Below are positions 1-10,708 of a stretch of DNA of 64,000 bases, piece after piece; the stretch's first letter is position 1; each line of letters starts with the position of its first letter. The notes under the pieces were generated by a model that ran no database searches, was not told the DNA's origin, and worked only from the letters and a program-made list of their open reading frames with translations. The DNA is taken from assembly GCA_010093485.1 (NCBI GenBank), contig MU001502.1, positions 1,074,057-1,138,056 of the forward strand, read 5' to 3'. The translations under genes and the position numbers were made by a program. Source of the DNA: Karstenula rhodostoma CBS 690.94 (taxonomy: Eukaryota > Ascomycota > Dothideomycetes > Pleosporales > Didymosphaeriaceae).

Positions 1-257
1 AGCTTAGACTTCAAAAACTCAACATGCGCCCTATGTGCGATATCGCTGGTCGACTGCGCGGTCTTTGCAGCTGCGAGCGCGTCCTCCAGCTCTTGTTCGC
101 GGTCTTTGAGGCGCTGGTTCTCCGCTGCGTAAGTTGCGCTCGTGGCTAGGGACTTGGATAAGTATCCTGAGAGCCCAGCAGTGGCGACGATGACCGCGCA
201 TGCTGCGGAGATCGTGGAGGTGTTAGTGATGGCAGTGAGGGGTTGGAAGTTGGACAT
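1..257 (-). CDS. 5' part of a small membrane-anchored coiled-coil protein (truncated by window edge)
   Basis: The minus strand is open from an ATG at 257-255 to the window edge, giving the first 85 codons. A hydrophobic Ala/Val-rich segment at about residues 15-34 looks like a single N-terminal membrane anchor. From about residue 46 it becomes a charged heptad-like stretch containing ENQRLKDREQELEDALAAA, a likely coiled coil. I do not recognise the family. The 3' end lies outside the window, so length and function are unknown. The reading is supported by the clean switch from membrane segment to coiled coil and by codon use like that of neighbouring genes; the plus-strand frame over the same bases has no such pattern. 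Confidence 0.6.
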   Translation of the reverse strand, partial: MSNFQPLTAITNTSTISAACAVIVATAGLSGYLSKSLATSATYAAENQRLKDREQELEDALAAAKTAQSTSDIAHRAHVEFLKSK

Positions 258-782
258 GGTTGTGTTTGGGGTTTTTGGAATATGTTTGCAAGATATAGGA
301 TCGATTTTGCCCTTGGGAGCTTGGATTGGTGAGGGGGTGGTGGAATTGCTGGGCGGGAAGGGCTTGTGAATGCCTACGTGATTGTGGGTGGAATCTTAGA
401 GAGGGCGTGCTGGTGAACGTATGACTCTGAGATTGGCATATGTCACAGAGGGAGAATTGGGTAGAGTTGCAGTGGAGAATTTGTGTTAGTTGACAGAGAG
501 CCTGCGATTTAGATTCGATATGTGTAACGAGAGACGTGTTTGCTATGGCAAGTGACAAGTAGCGAAAAGCAACTAACATTCAGGTTAATGACAGGCAACG
601 ATCAAGGGATCGTTCTATCTGATTTGGTATAGGGAATCATGTATCTCTACAGACCTAGATTGAAACGTGCAGCAATGGTCTCAATACTTGAATCAAGTCA
701 AGATTCCTAACTATGAGGGTTTTGGTCTCCGTTATGTTAATCTGTGCTTGGAATTCCCTACGGAAAACACTAGTTCCACCCC
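258..782. other. Intergenic region, nothing recognised
   Basis: This 525-bp stretch lies between the truncated minus-strand gene and the 3' end of the NmrA-like gene. It presumably holds the promoter of the former. The overlapping minus-strand frame to 579 shows no domain-like composition and is taken as chance. No repeat or RNA gene was seen. Confidence 0.5.
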
Positions 783-1857
783 TTACAGCTGATCCTTGAA
801 ACTCTCCAACGTCTGTCTAAATCCCGGCCACTCATCGTCCTTGATACCCAGGTCCTCCTTGCTAAGCGTGCTAGCAGAGCCCCAACCATCCGTGAATTGC
901 TCACCAAACACGAACTGGTCGGCCAACTCCTTTCCAGGAGCACCCCAAACGCCGGTGAAGTCCTCGACACTGGTTTGGATGAAAGCCGTCTGACGGCCGG
1001 TGACTTCGCCGTATATTTTGAGCATCTCGCCAAAGCTGAGTGTTTCTGGCGCGATGTCGACGTATTGGCCCTTGGTGAGTTCGGGATTCGTGATGATTTG
1101 GCGAGTCCAGAGACCGGGCGTGACGTTGATGTCACCGGAGACCGGGATCACAGCTTTGGGAGAAGTGGGCAGGATCTGGACCCATTTACCCCAGGAGGCG
1201 GGCTGTCACGATGTATCAGCATTGTGTACCTTTCATTAACTTCATCAAACAGGGAATGACACTTACAAGCTCAAACGGCTTCAAATTAGGGAAATTGACG
1301 AAGTTGTTAGGGTAGAAGCCGAGTACGAGGTACGTGGTCTTTGCATGCAGGTCTGGCAGGTCACTTCGGATCCACTCATCGACCTCAGCCTTGTAATCGA
1401 GGTGGGGTACAGGGAATTTGCCATTGGTCGCCCCCTTTGCACTAGGAAGCGTAGACCAGACGTAGTGCTCGAGCGAAGAGGTGTGGGAGGCGGCGCGAGC
1501 GAGCTTCTTGGCTTGCTCGGCCTCCTTCTCACCGGACTCGGCTGGAGAACTTCCGGTGAAGAGGTGCTCCCAGAAGTTCGTGACGGCGAAGACAGCGGTG
1601 GCGCCCTGTGTACGTGAGCTTTTGAAATGTAGATGATGGGGGCGAAGGTGTACCTCGAAAGCTTTGACGAGCGAAGCTTCGTCGTCAGTGTTGGCAGAGA
1701 CTACCTCGGCACCTTCAGACGCGAGCTTCTTTGCGTTGTCACTGCCGGTGTTGCGGGTGATAGCGCGAACTTTCCAGCCATCGAGCTTGAGGAAGGCGCG
1801 AGCTACACTGCCACCCTGAGCACCAGTAGCACCAACAATAGCAATGGTCTTACTCAT
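783..1857 (-). CDS. NmrA-like family NAD(P)-binding protein
   Basis: Coding exons on the minus strand are 1654..1857, 1267..1605 and 783..1202, giving 320 aa, the usual length for this family. The N-terminus carries the dinucleotide-binding loop IVGATGAQGGSVARAFL (residues about 6-22), followed by a Rossmann-type alternation and the family-typical GATAVFAVTNFWEHLF after the first junction. NmrA-like proteins bind NAD(P) and act either as atypical SDR reductases or as redox-sensing regulators; the sequence does not say which. Both introns have GT..AG ends (48 and 64 nt). The first is a multiple of three and free of stops, so retention would only insert 16 residues. The start is the ATG immediately before the glycine-rich loop. 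Confidence 0.85.
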
Positions 1858-2505
1858 CTTGGAGGGTCCAGATGCTAGTCAATGGGCTAATATGGTGTAG
1901 TGTTGTTGAAAGGAGGGGGTGAGAAGTGGAAGTGAGGTGATGAAGGACAAAGAAGGAACCATCGAAGCAGCGCGACTGACGTCCTTTTAAGTTTCCAACA
2001 GCCTTCATGCTTACATGTTGGTTCCAGAGCTGCAGTCGTGAAAGAGCTCTGTTGCATCCTAGCCTACAATTCGGACATTACTAGGCACTGCTCCTCGACA
2101 AGAGGACACTGCATCCTGCAACAAAGTGGCCAATTGAAGAACTCGAACGCCTGTTGTTTATCCATTCGTCATCGTCTAGAGCGATTGTGTGAGTTCACAC
2201 ACATGTCTCTAGCTGGTTCGGGGTCGTCTGTCTTTCAGCTGAAGCACCTAACCAGGGTGTATTGTTCAGTCTCGTAATAGCCCGGCCAATTTGGCCCCAT
2301 TCGAACCGTCGTTTGACCAATGGCTAAAACCTTCGGCGCTTCGCACTCCAAAGTACGCTTTATGAAAGAGGTGACAAACGCACTAGTTTTATTTGCAAGC
2401 CTTGACAAAGCAGTGGTATGTATGCCATGTCGTCGGCGCGGTGTTGTGCTCAGAGCCGAGCATTTATCAAGGCATCCGGAGCCGGAAAGCATCGTCCCGA
2501 CTGCT
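1858..2505. other. Intergenic region upstream of the NmrA-like gene
   Basis: This stretch is the 5' flank of the NmrA-like gene, reaching to the left end of the MITE-like element. Short frames here (for example 2038-2277) have no coding character. No regulatory motif is clear enough to call. Confidence 0.4.
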
Positions 2506-2835
2506 TACTGTGGTTGCAAGAGTAAGTAGGGGCAATAGAGACTTCTTAGCCCGAACCCTAAAGCTCTATAGGTTAGCCCCCCTATTATAATAAAAGTAAT
2601 AAAAGCTCTATAATAAGCTTAGCTAATCTACTTTAGGGCTTAGTATTATATTTTTGAGCTGTTGGCTAGGGGAAGCACCTTTTTGTCAACATTTTTGTCA
2701 ACATTTTTGTCTACACTCGATAACTCGATCTTTTTGTCATTATTTCCCTCCTGATATATTAGTAAACTTTAATTTGTTTTACCTATTCCTGCTCCGGCGG
2801 CCCTACTGCCCCTACTTACCCTTGCAACCACAGTA
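2506..2835. mobile_element. MITE-like non-autonomous DNA element with 33-bp terminal inverted repeats
   Basis: Positions 2506-2538 read TACTGTGGTTGCAAG..., and 2803-2835 are the inverse complement with two mismatches in 33 bp, both A on the left and G on the right. If the outer TA at each end is the target-site duplication, the element proper is 2508-2833, 326 bp, starting CTGTGG. The interior is AT-rich, has no ORF, and carries three tandem copies of a 12-mer (TTTTTGTCAACA type, 2679-2714). Size, inverted ends, TA flanks and lack of coding capacity fit a MITE of a Tc1/mariner-like family, but the family is not identified. It sits in the gap between the NmrA-like gene and AIM32. Confidence 0.75.
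2679..2714. repeat. Three tandem 12-bp repeats inside the MITE-like element
   Basis: The units at 2679-2690, 2691-2702 and 2703-2714 differ by one or two bases from ATTTTTGTCAAC. Confidence 0.75.
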
Positions 2836-3232
2836 CGCGGGGTGCAGGGAGGGGATCCTACTGCCTGGAGGGCGGTGCTGTTAGGTACGCAAATGGAATA
2901 GAGTAAGCCCAAGTAAAGCCAAGGATCTCTTCGGAGCTGACCTGAACGTGACCATGCCCAATAAACCTTATCACATGAACCCGACTGTGATGTTTATCCC
3001 TCAAGAAACCGGTCCCTTTTTCTGTAGAGATAGTTGCCGTTCCCGTGGTAGTGACCGAAACCACCAGCTGAGTTCCAGGTAGACAAACCAAAGCTATGCC
3101 GTCGCTCCGGGCGAAGGGTCACGGGTGAATTAAATGCTATCTAATGTAATGCAATGACTTTCTGTGTTGATTGAACTGTAATTGTTGAAAAGGAGTCGTA
3201 ATTGCTTGGGTTGGGACTTAGCCTAGCAATTT

Positions 3233-3265
<33 letters not shown>

Positions 3266-3601
3266 AGAACCCAAACACTTTGATTTCCCTTGGAACCGGA
3301 GGGGATTTATGAGGAACCCAAATCGCGCCCTGTATCTGTACGCTGATCGTATGCGCGCACGTTACGGCGACCTTTGTGAGCTGAGCAGGATGAGGCCGAA
3401 TGATTTTTTTTTTTTTTTTTTCATGATAGACGACGTCCCAGGTACAAGAGGAAAGATGTCCCTCTCACAACTCGGAGAAAGTCGCAGATCTCCGCCCACT
3501 ACAAGATAACTCCGCGCGCATCATCAGGCGGAATCATTCCGAGCCAAAACATATCTCCAAACAGCCCGCCCACGCGCTCCTCTCCATCGCTGCCGCACAC
3601 C
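2836..3601. other. Intergenic region upstream of AIM32, with an 18-base T run
   Basis: A homopolymer of 18 T lies at 3404-3421. The last 100 bases before the AIM32 start are C-rich, as in many fungal 5' leaders. No gene was recognised; the short frames here are not domain-like. Confidence 0.5.
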
Positions 3602-4666
3602 ATGTCGCTAGGCCGCTCACGCCTGCTCTTCCCGCGTGTTTCTCGCATCCGCGACTTCAGCACAGCCGCACATCGCCGTCAAACGTACCCAACGACCTGC
3701 AGTCCAACATGCGCATGCGCCGGCACGCCCCCGGAGCTCGACATCGACCACAAGACGCCGCTCCTCCACACAATGGCGCCCTACACCGAGCAAGTCCTCC
3801 TCTGCACCGGGAAAGACGACTGGACCAGCCGGATAGAAGACGAGGAGTCGTCGGCTGGCGACTTTGTGCGCGGGCTGAGGGGCGAAATAGGAAGAGGAGG
3901 CAAGGGCTTCGATGTTTGTTTGTTCCCCTCTGCTTTCCCCTGCCTTGCCAACCGCACGAAGAGAGAGAGAGAGAGAGGGTGCTAACAAGGCGGCTAGCCA
4001 TTCACCAACGTCTTGACAACGCTGTCGTCCCTCCCCGCTAGCACAACGCCGAACACGACGACTGCATTGCTGTTTCCGAGCTTCAAGCGCATACCCGCGA
4101 TACCGAATACGAAAGATGCCCACGCCGCCTTCGCAACCGCCTACCTCAAGGCGCGCACCCTCCATCCCGCGCACGCGGGCCTGTCGCCTGGGCAGAAAGC
4201 CCCGCTCACCCGCGACGAGAGCCTAGCGTCGCGCCTCCCAGCACCGGTGCCCATAACGAAGCCCACGGTCCTGATCTGCGGCCACGGCGGGCGCGACCAG
4301 CGCTGCGGCATCCTCGGACCGCTGCTGCAATCGCGGTTCCGCGAGGCGTTCCGAGCGAGGGGCGTCGACGCCGAGGTAGGGCTCATAAGCCACATCGGGG
4401 GGCACAAGTACGCGGGCAACGTGATTGTGTATCTGCCCCCGGGGATGCAGGGGAATCCGTGGGCGGGCGCGGGGATATGGTATGGGCGGGTGGGACCGGA
4501 TAATGCGGCGGATATTGTGGACAAGACGGTTGTGAATGGTGAGGTTATATTCGATTTGCTGCGTGGGGGGATCACAAAGGATGGGAGGGACATTGCGAGG
4601 ATGCTGGAGCCGCCGAGGGAAGAGGAGGGGCTGAAGCTAAGGCCGAAGGCGAGGGCGAGGGCGTAG
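3602..4666 (+). CDS. AIM32: AIM32-like thioredoxin-fold [2Fe-2S] ferredoxin protein
   Basis: Exons 3602..3913 and 3998..4666 give 326 aa. The first about 25 residues are Arg/Ser-rich without acidic residues, fitting a mitochondrial presequence. The C-terminal half holds the sucrase/ferredoxin-like signature: ICGHGGRDQRCG, then HIGGHKYAGN about 50 residues later, supplying the Cys and His residues that bind the cluster in this family. A second Cys pair lies in the N-terminal half (CSPTCACAG). Yeast Aim32 is a mitochondrial protein linked to redox quality control of thiols. The 84-nt intron has donor GTTTGT, a GCTAAC branch point at 3981 and a (GA)n run. It is convergent with the leucyl-tRNA synthetase gene. 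Confidence 0.85.
3959..3977. repeat. (GA)n microsatellite within the AIM32 intron
   Basis: About nine GA units, immediately before the branch-point sequence GCTAAC. Confidence 0.7.
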
Positions 4667-4947
4667 TGTGGAGGGGGCGAGGAGGTAAGATAGAGGGACG
4701 TTTGATACCGAGGGGAGCGTGCAGCGCAGGCGTTATGGGGATGCACCGTGGTATGGAAGAACATTGCATCGTATGGACATAGCGAGATACCACTCCGTCT
4801 GCATTTGTGATTGCATACTTGTACAACAGATACATACAGCTACATCTACATAATGTACAACAAGACAATACTTATACTCATACACCCAAAACAGTCCACC
4901 TATACAATCCATCTCATCTCAATATCAGATATCCTACCTTTCTATAC

Positions 4948-5159
4948 CGAATAATCGTTCCGTGCTTCGAAACCCTTTTCGACCCCTCCTGACTCTGAAT
5001 CGAATAATCGTTTCGTGCTTCGAAACTCTTTTCAACCCCTCCTGACTCTGAATCGAATAATCGTTTCGTGCTTCGAAACCCTTTTCAACCCCTCCTGACT
5101 CTGAATCGAATAATAGTTTCGTGCTTCGAAACCCTTTTTAACCCCGTCTGACTCTGATT
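4948..5159. repeat. Minisatellite, four tandem copies of a 53-bp unit
   Basis: The units at 4948-5000, 5001-5053, 5054-5106 and 5107-5159 each start CGAATAAT and contain GTGCTTCGAAAC and CCTGACTCTGA. Copies differ at only a few positions, most in the last copy. The array overlaps the 3' end of the leucyl-tRNA synthetase reading frame: copy 4 is fully coding and the stop codon lies in copy 3. The rest of 4667-4947 is ordinary AT-richer sequence between two convergent 3' ends. Confidence 0.95.
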
Positions 5160-8100
5160 CCCTTCCTGCTGTAAAAGCTGCTCGGGCCGTTCGACACCCT
5201 CCTCGTCTCCGGACCCCTCCATCTTTGGCGTTTGCTCCTGAGCCTCTGACGAGGGTGCGCGACGAGGTTCTGTGGCCTTTAGATCCAGGTCCTCTTTCCC
5301 GTCAACCTCGCTCGCTTCTTCCTTCTCAGGCTTCGGCCGCACAAAGTTGACCAGCCGGCACCGCTGCACGACAATAATATTCCACCCCTGCGGGATCTCC
5401 TCGAAGTCGGGATCGGGCTCCTGCGTGTCTGCGTCTTTCCACAAGGGGCCCGTCTTCCTGTCCAAGAACTTCCTGCCCTGGTCGGTCTTCAGGATCTCTT
5501 CGAGAGCGTATTTCTTGAGGCGGTCCCCGTGGATGGATTTTATCGACACGGGGGCCTTGCGGATGTTGATCTGGAACTTGCGCTTCCCGTTGAACTGCAC
5601 GACGCACGTGGTTGTCGGGTTGAGCTTGGGGATCGCGTCGACATCCGCCTGAGGGAAGCCGAACGTGAAGATGGAAGGGCCGTACGCATCCGGATGGTAG
5701 AACCGGAGTGGGTGTTCCTCGTCGCCGCGAACTCGGGGGTTGGTTAGGGGCATGAGGCGTTGCCAGGATTCTTCTGCGACGCCGGGGGCGATTGGCGCGA
5801 GCATGCGGAGGAGATGGACCGTGGCGAGCCACTTGAGCCAGGGCGTGTTGATGGACTTGTGCGGGGTGTCCCAGATGGTGTTTGTCAGCGTCATGAGGTC
5901 GCTGATGATGGTGTTTAAAGAGTATGTCTCCGAGTACGCTTTCGTTACACTGGCGATGGTCTGCTGGGTGGCAGATAGCAAGGCCATTTCGGCCTGATCG
6001 AGGGTCATGAAAAGAGAGTTTTCATCTGTGCCGCCTGCAGCAGGCTTGAGGATTTGCTGTTCTTCCATGTGGGTTAGGAGGTCCAACACAGATACATTTA
6101 GGTCGTGATGCGGTCGAAATCTGCGGAGCTCGGTCCCATTCTGAGGAAACCAGTGGGCGTTGGATAGTCTGAGAACCCTTGCAAGCCAACGCTGCACGCC
6201 GGTGATCTTCTTCTCATCCCACTCGAGCACGTCGCTGACGGGTGCCTGGAAGAGCATGTGCGCTCGTGTGACATCCGCGCCGTACTCGGCAATGGTAGCG
6301 CCTGGGTCCACGCCGTTGTATTTACTCTTGGACATCTTCTCGTAACTAACTTTGGGCGCAACTCCAGTTGCTGTGATGACGGGTGCGTTTTTCCTGCTAA
6401 AGTCCAATTCGTCGGGGCGCAGGAATCGCCCCGTGTTTGGATCCGAGTACGTCTTGCCATGCACCATGCCCTGAGTGATGAGACGCTTGAAAGGCTCTCC
6501 CAAAACTTTGCTACCTTCAGGCCAGACACCTGTGGTGGCTAAGAATTTCGATATGAAGCGAGCGTACAAAAGATGCAAGATAGCATGCTCTACGCCTCCA
6601 ATGTATACGTCGACAGGCATACCCATGTTTGCTCTCTCAGGAGCCACGAGTTCTGTCGCGTTTTCCGAGTCCAAAAACCTGAACATGTACCAGGAGGAGT
6701 CCATGAATGTATCCATGGTATCAGTTTCACGCTGAGCAGGCTTGGCACACTTTGGACACTTGCATTCCTTGAAGCTCTTGTCTTCAGCAAGTGGATTACC
6801 CTTCTGGCCCTGGAAGAAGGATGCAGGAAGATCAGGTAGCTCCACAGGTAGGTCGCTTGGCGCTACGGGAACCGGCCCACAATCGTCACAGTGAACGATG
6901 GGAATAGGACAGCCCCAGTAACGCTGGCGACTGATTAGCCAGTCGCGCAGACGCCAATTTTCTGTGCGCTCAGCAAGCCTGCCCGCTTGCTGAAGGCGCT
7001 CCGTGATCGAATGGATAGCCTGATCGGAGGAGAGGCCATTAAATTGGTCATCTTCAGAGACCAGAAAGCCTTTGTTAACTAGAGGCTGGTCCTCACCAGG
7101 GCCCGCTACAGCATCAGAGGACGCCAAAGATCGGTGTTCCGGATGAATAACAAACTTTACAGGCGCGTTGAGATGGATGGAGCCATAAATTGACAACTTA
7201 GGCTGCCGCCAGAAGGCAAAATCTCGCGCATCGTGACCAGGAACACCCATGACGGCCCCCGAGCCATAATCATCCAGCACGTAAGGAGCTACGAATACGG
7301 GCAAAGTCTTGCTGATGTTATTGTCGTTGACTAGGTCCGCAATGGGATTCTTAGCACGAAGACCAGGCAGCTGGAAGCCTTCCTTTGAGTCGGGTGGAAA
7401 GTCTTTGGCGAGGACCAGGAAATTCTGCAATGCTTCGTGCTCTTTAGCCATGCTTTGTACAATGGGGTGACTCAGGGACAGGGCGATATATTCCACTCCG
7501 AATAGTGTATCTGCGCGCGTAGTGTAGACCTCGACCCGCTCCAGCTTGGTTGGAGTCTCGCCCTCTGTTTCGATATCGAAGCTCAACTTGGTGCCTTCGG
7601 ACCGCCCGATCCAATTCTTCTGCATGGCCAAGACACGCTCCGGCCACATGCCGTCCTTGGCCAGTGTATCCAGGTCTTTCAAGAGCGGTTCCTGGAACTC
7701 CTTGATCTTGAGGAACCACTGCCTGAGCATCTTCTTCTCGACCTTGGCGCCCGACCGCCACGAATAGCCATTGGCATCCACTTGTTCGTTTGCGAGGACG
7801 GTCTCGTCGACAGGGTCCCAGTTGACGAGCGATTCGGCTTGGTAGGCGAGGCCGCGTTCGAAGAGCATGAGGAAGAGCCGCTGGGTGTGCTTGTAGAAGG
7901 CGGGGTCGCAGGTGCGCAACTCCTTGGAAACAGTTAGTACGAGTGCTTCCGTGGTGTGGCTGGATCAACATACCCTGTCCCACGACCACTGTCCGCCCAT
8001 GAGCTTCATCTGTTCCTTCATGGCTTCGATGTTCTGCAGCGTCCATTTCCCCGGATGGACGCCCCGCTCGATGGCCGCATTCTCCGCAGGCAGGCCAAAG

Positions 8101-8453
8101 GCGTCCCAGCCGATGGGATGCAGCACATCATGGCCTTGCATCTGCTTGAAGCGCGCCAGGACATCGGAGATGGTGTAGACGCGCAGATGGCCCAGATGCA
8201 GCGTGCCGGAGGGGTACGGGAACATGGGGAGGATGTAGGCCTTTTCGGTCGCCTTCTCCTTCAATTGCGGGAGGCCAGACTTCTCGGTGCTCCAATAAGG
8301 CTCCCATTTTGGCGTCAGCGTGGGCAATTCCTCCTGCTGTTTGGCCGTCCGCACTTCACCCCCTCGTCGACGCAGGGTGGTGGAGAAGTATGCGCATCGC
8401 GGAAGGCCCCAGGCGCGCTGGCAGCCCACGCGGTGCAGACTGAGAACGCGCAT
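5085..8453 (-). CDS. NAM2: Leucyl-tRNA synthetase, mitochondrial
   Basis: Exons on the minus strand are 7974..8453 and 5085..7922, giving 1105 aa. The enzyme charges tRNA-Leu for mitochondrial translation. An Arg-rich, acid-poor N-terminus (about 30 residues) fits mitochondrial import. The class I signature is HLGH at residues 86-89 and KMSKS at about 689-693. The CP1 editing domain shows TTRADTLFG (about 294-302) and GVPGHDARD (about 386-394). The catalytic core and anticodon-binding domain end near the [11 protein letters not shown] motif. About 95 further residues are charged and low-complexity, and the last about 25 come from the minisatellite. The 51-nt intron has a TACTAAC branch point. 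The first in-frame ATG is at 8453; the codon before it is GTG. Confidence 0.95.
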
Positions 8454-8822
8454 CACCTCGAGCAGCGGGCATATCGCGCAAGAGACATGGTAGATGGGCG
8501 CACTGCTTTTTTTTTCGAGGTTGCGTCAAGCTTCGTGAAGCTCTGACGGCCGCACTCGGCGCTATACCGCTCGCGGCATCACCGATCTCCGCATGGGATT
8601 GATACACTGGACGAACACTCCACTTACACATACACATACCGCCCACAGCTCATAGCACGCGGGCATATCCCAGCCCTGTATATTTGTCCTTATCTGTACC
8701 TTGTGCCGCCCATGGCGCTGCGAAGCTCGCGCGTACGATAACCCCAGTGTCATACCATACAGTATCATACAATATCATAATACGGCGGCGGCTACTCCCA
8801 CCGCCCACCGCCCACCCCCCCG
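8454..8822. promoter_or_regulatory. Divergent promoter region of leucyl-tRNA synthetase and the amino-acid permease
   Basis: These 369 bp separate two divergent start codons. About 70 bp before the permease ATG there is a cluster of ATAC/ATCATA repeats, followed by a C-rich leader. No specific factor site is identified. Confidence 0.4.
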
Positions 8823-10708
8823 ATGCGCGACTCGCTCGAGCTGGCCTCGCTGGCCTCGTCGTCGCACACCTCGCAGCGCACGTCGATCGAATCGTCCAGT
8901 GCCGGCGCGCGCTCTTCGCAGAGACTGTCGTTTGACGACGAAGACCCCCTCTCCGAGCTCAATCCCGCCGGCGACAACCGTCCGCGCCGCAACCGCTCCT
9001 ACAGCGTGTCCTCCGCCTTCGACTTCGCCCCGAACCTGTTCCCGCTCTCCAGCACAGCCCAAGGCTACACGGCCCTCGGCGCCCCCTCCAACCCAGCGCT
9101 AGACCCGTCCAACGTGCTTAACGGCGGCTCGTTGGAGAAGAACAAGACCCTGACGTACCTCAATGGACTGTCCCTCGTCATCGGGCTTATCATAGGGAGT
9201 GGCATCTTCTCGTCGCCGTCGCAAGTGAACAGGAACGCAGGGAGCCCGGGCGCGTCGCTGCTGGTGTGGGTCGTAGCGGGCGTTTTGGCCTGGACGGGCG
9301 CAGCGAGCTATGCGGAGCTTGGAGGCGCGATACCCTTGAACGGCGGAGCGCAGGTCTATCTCTCCCACATCTTTGGCGAGTGGGCAGGCTTCTTGTTCAC
9401 GTGGTGCGCTGTGGTTGTGCTGAAACCCGGTTCCGCGGCCATCATCGCCATCATCTTTGGCGAGTATATTGTAAGCGCAGTCGCAGGAGTTGAGGCCGTG
9501 GAGACCAGCACGTGGATCAACAAGGGGATCGCTCTCGCGGGGTTGGTCTTGGTTACGCTGTTGAACTGTGTCTCGACCAAGCTGGGCACGAGGAGTGCCG
9601 ATGTCTTCATGTTCTTGAAGTTTTTTGCCTTGATTGGCGTCACCGTCATAGGCATCGTCGTGGCCGCGACAGGCTTCTCCTACAATGGTCCCGCAAACGA
9701 CGACTGGAAGAAGCAGGGCTGGTTCGAGGGGACGAGCACCGACGTCAGCAACTGGGCGGTAGCCCTCTACGCTGGGTTGTGGGCATTCGACGGTTGGGAC
9801 AATGCAAGATTCTCTGATCCCCACTTGCGAGCATAACTAACATCGATCAGGTCAACTACGTGACCGCAGAGTTCAAGAACCCCACTCGCGACCTCCCCCG
9901 TGTAATCCATACCTCTCTCCCTCTGGTAATCCTCTGCTACGTGCTCGCGAACATTGCCTACTTCCTTGTTCTCCCCACCTCCATCATCGAATCCTCCAAC
10001 ACCGTCGCCGTCGCCTTCGGACACCAAGTCTTCGGTCCAGTCGGCTCCCTCATCCTCGCCCTCCTTGTCAGCGGAAGCTGTTTCGGCGCACTCAACGCCA
10101 CCACCTTCACGTCCGGCCGCCTGGTCTACGCCGCAGGCAAAGAAGGCTACTTCCCCAAGATCTTCGGCACCATCGGCCTCGGTAAATCACACCGCGCAAT
10201 TCGACTGCATAGCATCAATGCTGGGACAAGCAAGAGTAGGATACCGAGGAAGATGGTGGATTGGTTCGCCGACGCAGACGCGGGATTCTTCTTCACGCCC
10301 ATCGCGGCCATGACGCTCAACGCTTTGCTTACTGCTGTATACATTTTCATCGGCAGCTTCGACACCCTGGTCACATTCTACGGCGTCGCGGGGTATTCGT
10401 TCTACTTTCTGGCTGTCTTGGGTTTGATCATCCTGAGGGTGAAGGAGCCCGAGCTGGAGCGGCCGTATAAGACGTGGATCACCACGCCCATTATTTTCTG
10501 CTGCGTTAGTCTGTTTCTGCTGAGCAGAGCGGTGTTTGCAGAGCCGGTGCAGACGCTGCTTGTGGTGGCGTTCATGGTTGCGGGGTTGATTATTTGGTTT
10601 GCATGGGTCGGAAGAAGAAGAGGCAAGGACAGGTCGAGATTTAGGAAAGTCGGGGAAGAGGATGACGTGAAGGTTGGGTGGAGGTTCTGGAAGAGGTGGA
10701 GGTCGTAG
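8823..10708 (+). CDS. APC-superfamily amino-acid permease, SLC7/LAT-like
   Basis: Exons 8823..9803 and 9851..10708 give 612 aa. A hydrophilic, Ser-rich cytosolic N-terminus of about 100 residues precedes about 12 hydrophobic segments. The first contains GLIIGSGIFSSPSQV, the substrate-binding glycine-rich helix break of the APC fold. The segment WAFDGWDN joined to VNYVTAEFKNPTRDLPR across the junction matches the SLC7 L-type consensus. These permeases move neutral or aromatic amino acids, possibly methionine; the substrate cannot be read here. The 47-nt intron starts with GC (GCAAGA) and ends CAG, with branch point CTAAC. No GT donor gives the conserved join. The C-terminal tail is short and basic. 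Confidence 0.9.
9804..9850 (+). other. GC-AG intron of the amino-acid permease gene
   Basis: The donor reads AAT|GCAAGA and the acceptor ATCAG|GTC, with TAACTAAC 15 nt upstream of the acceptor. Removing it restores WDNVNYV, the conserved SLC7 reading. Confidence 0.85.
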
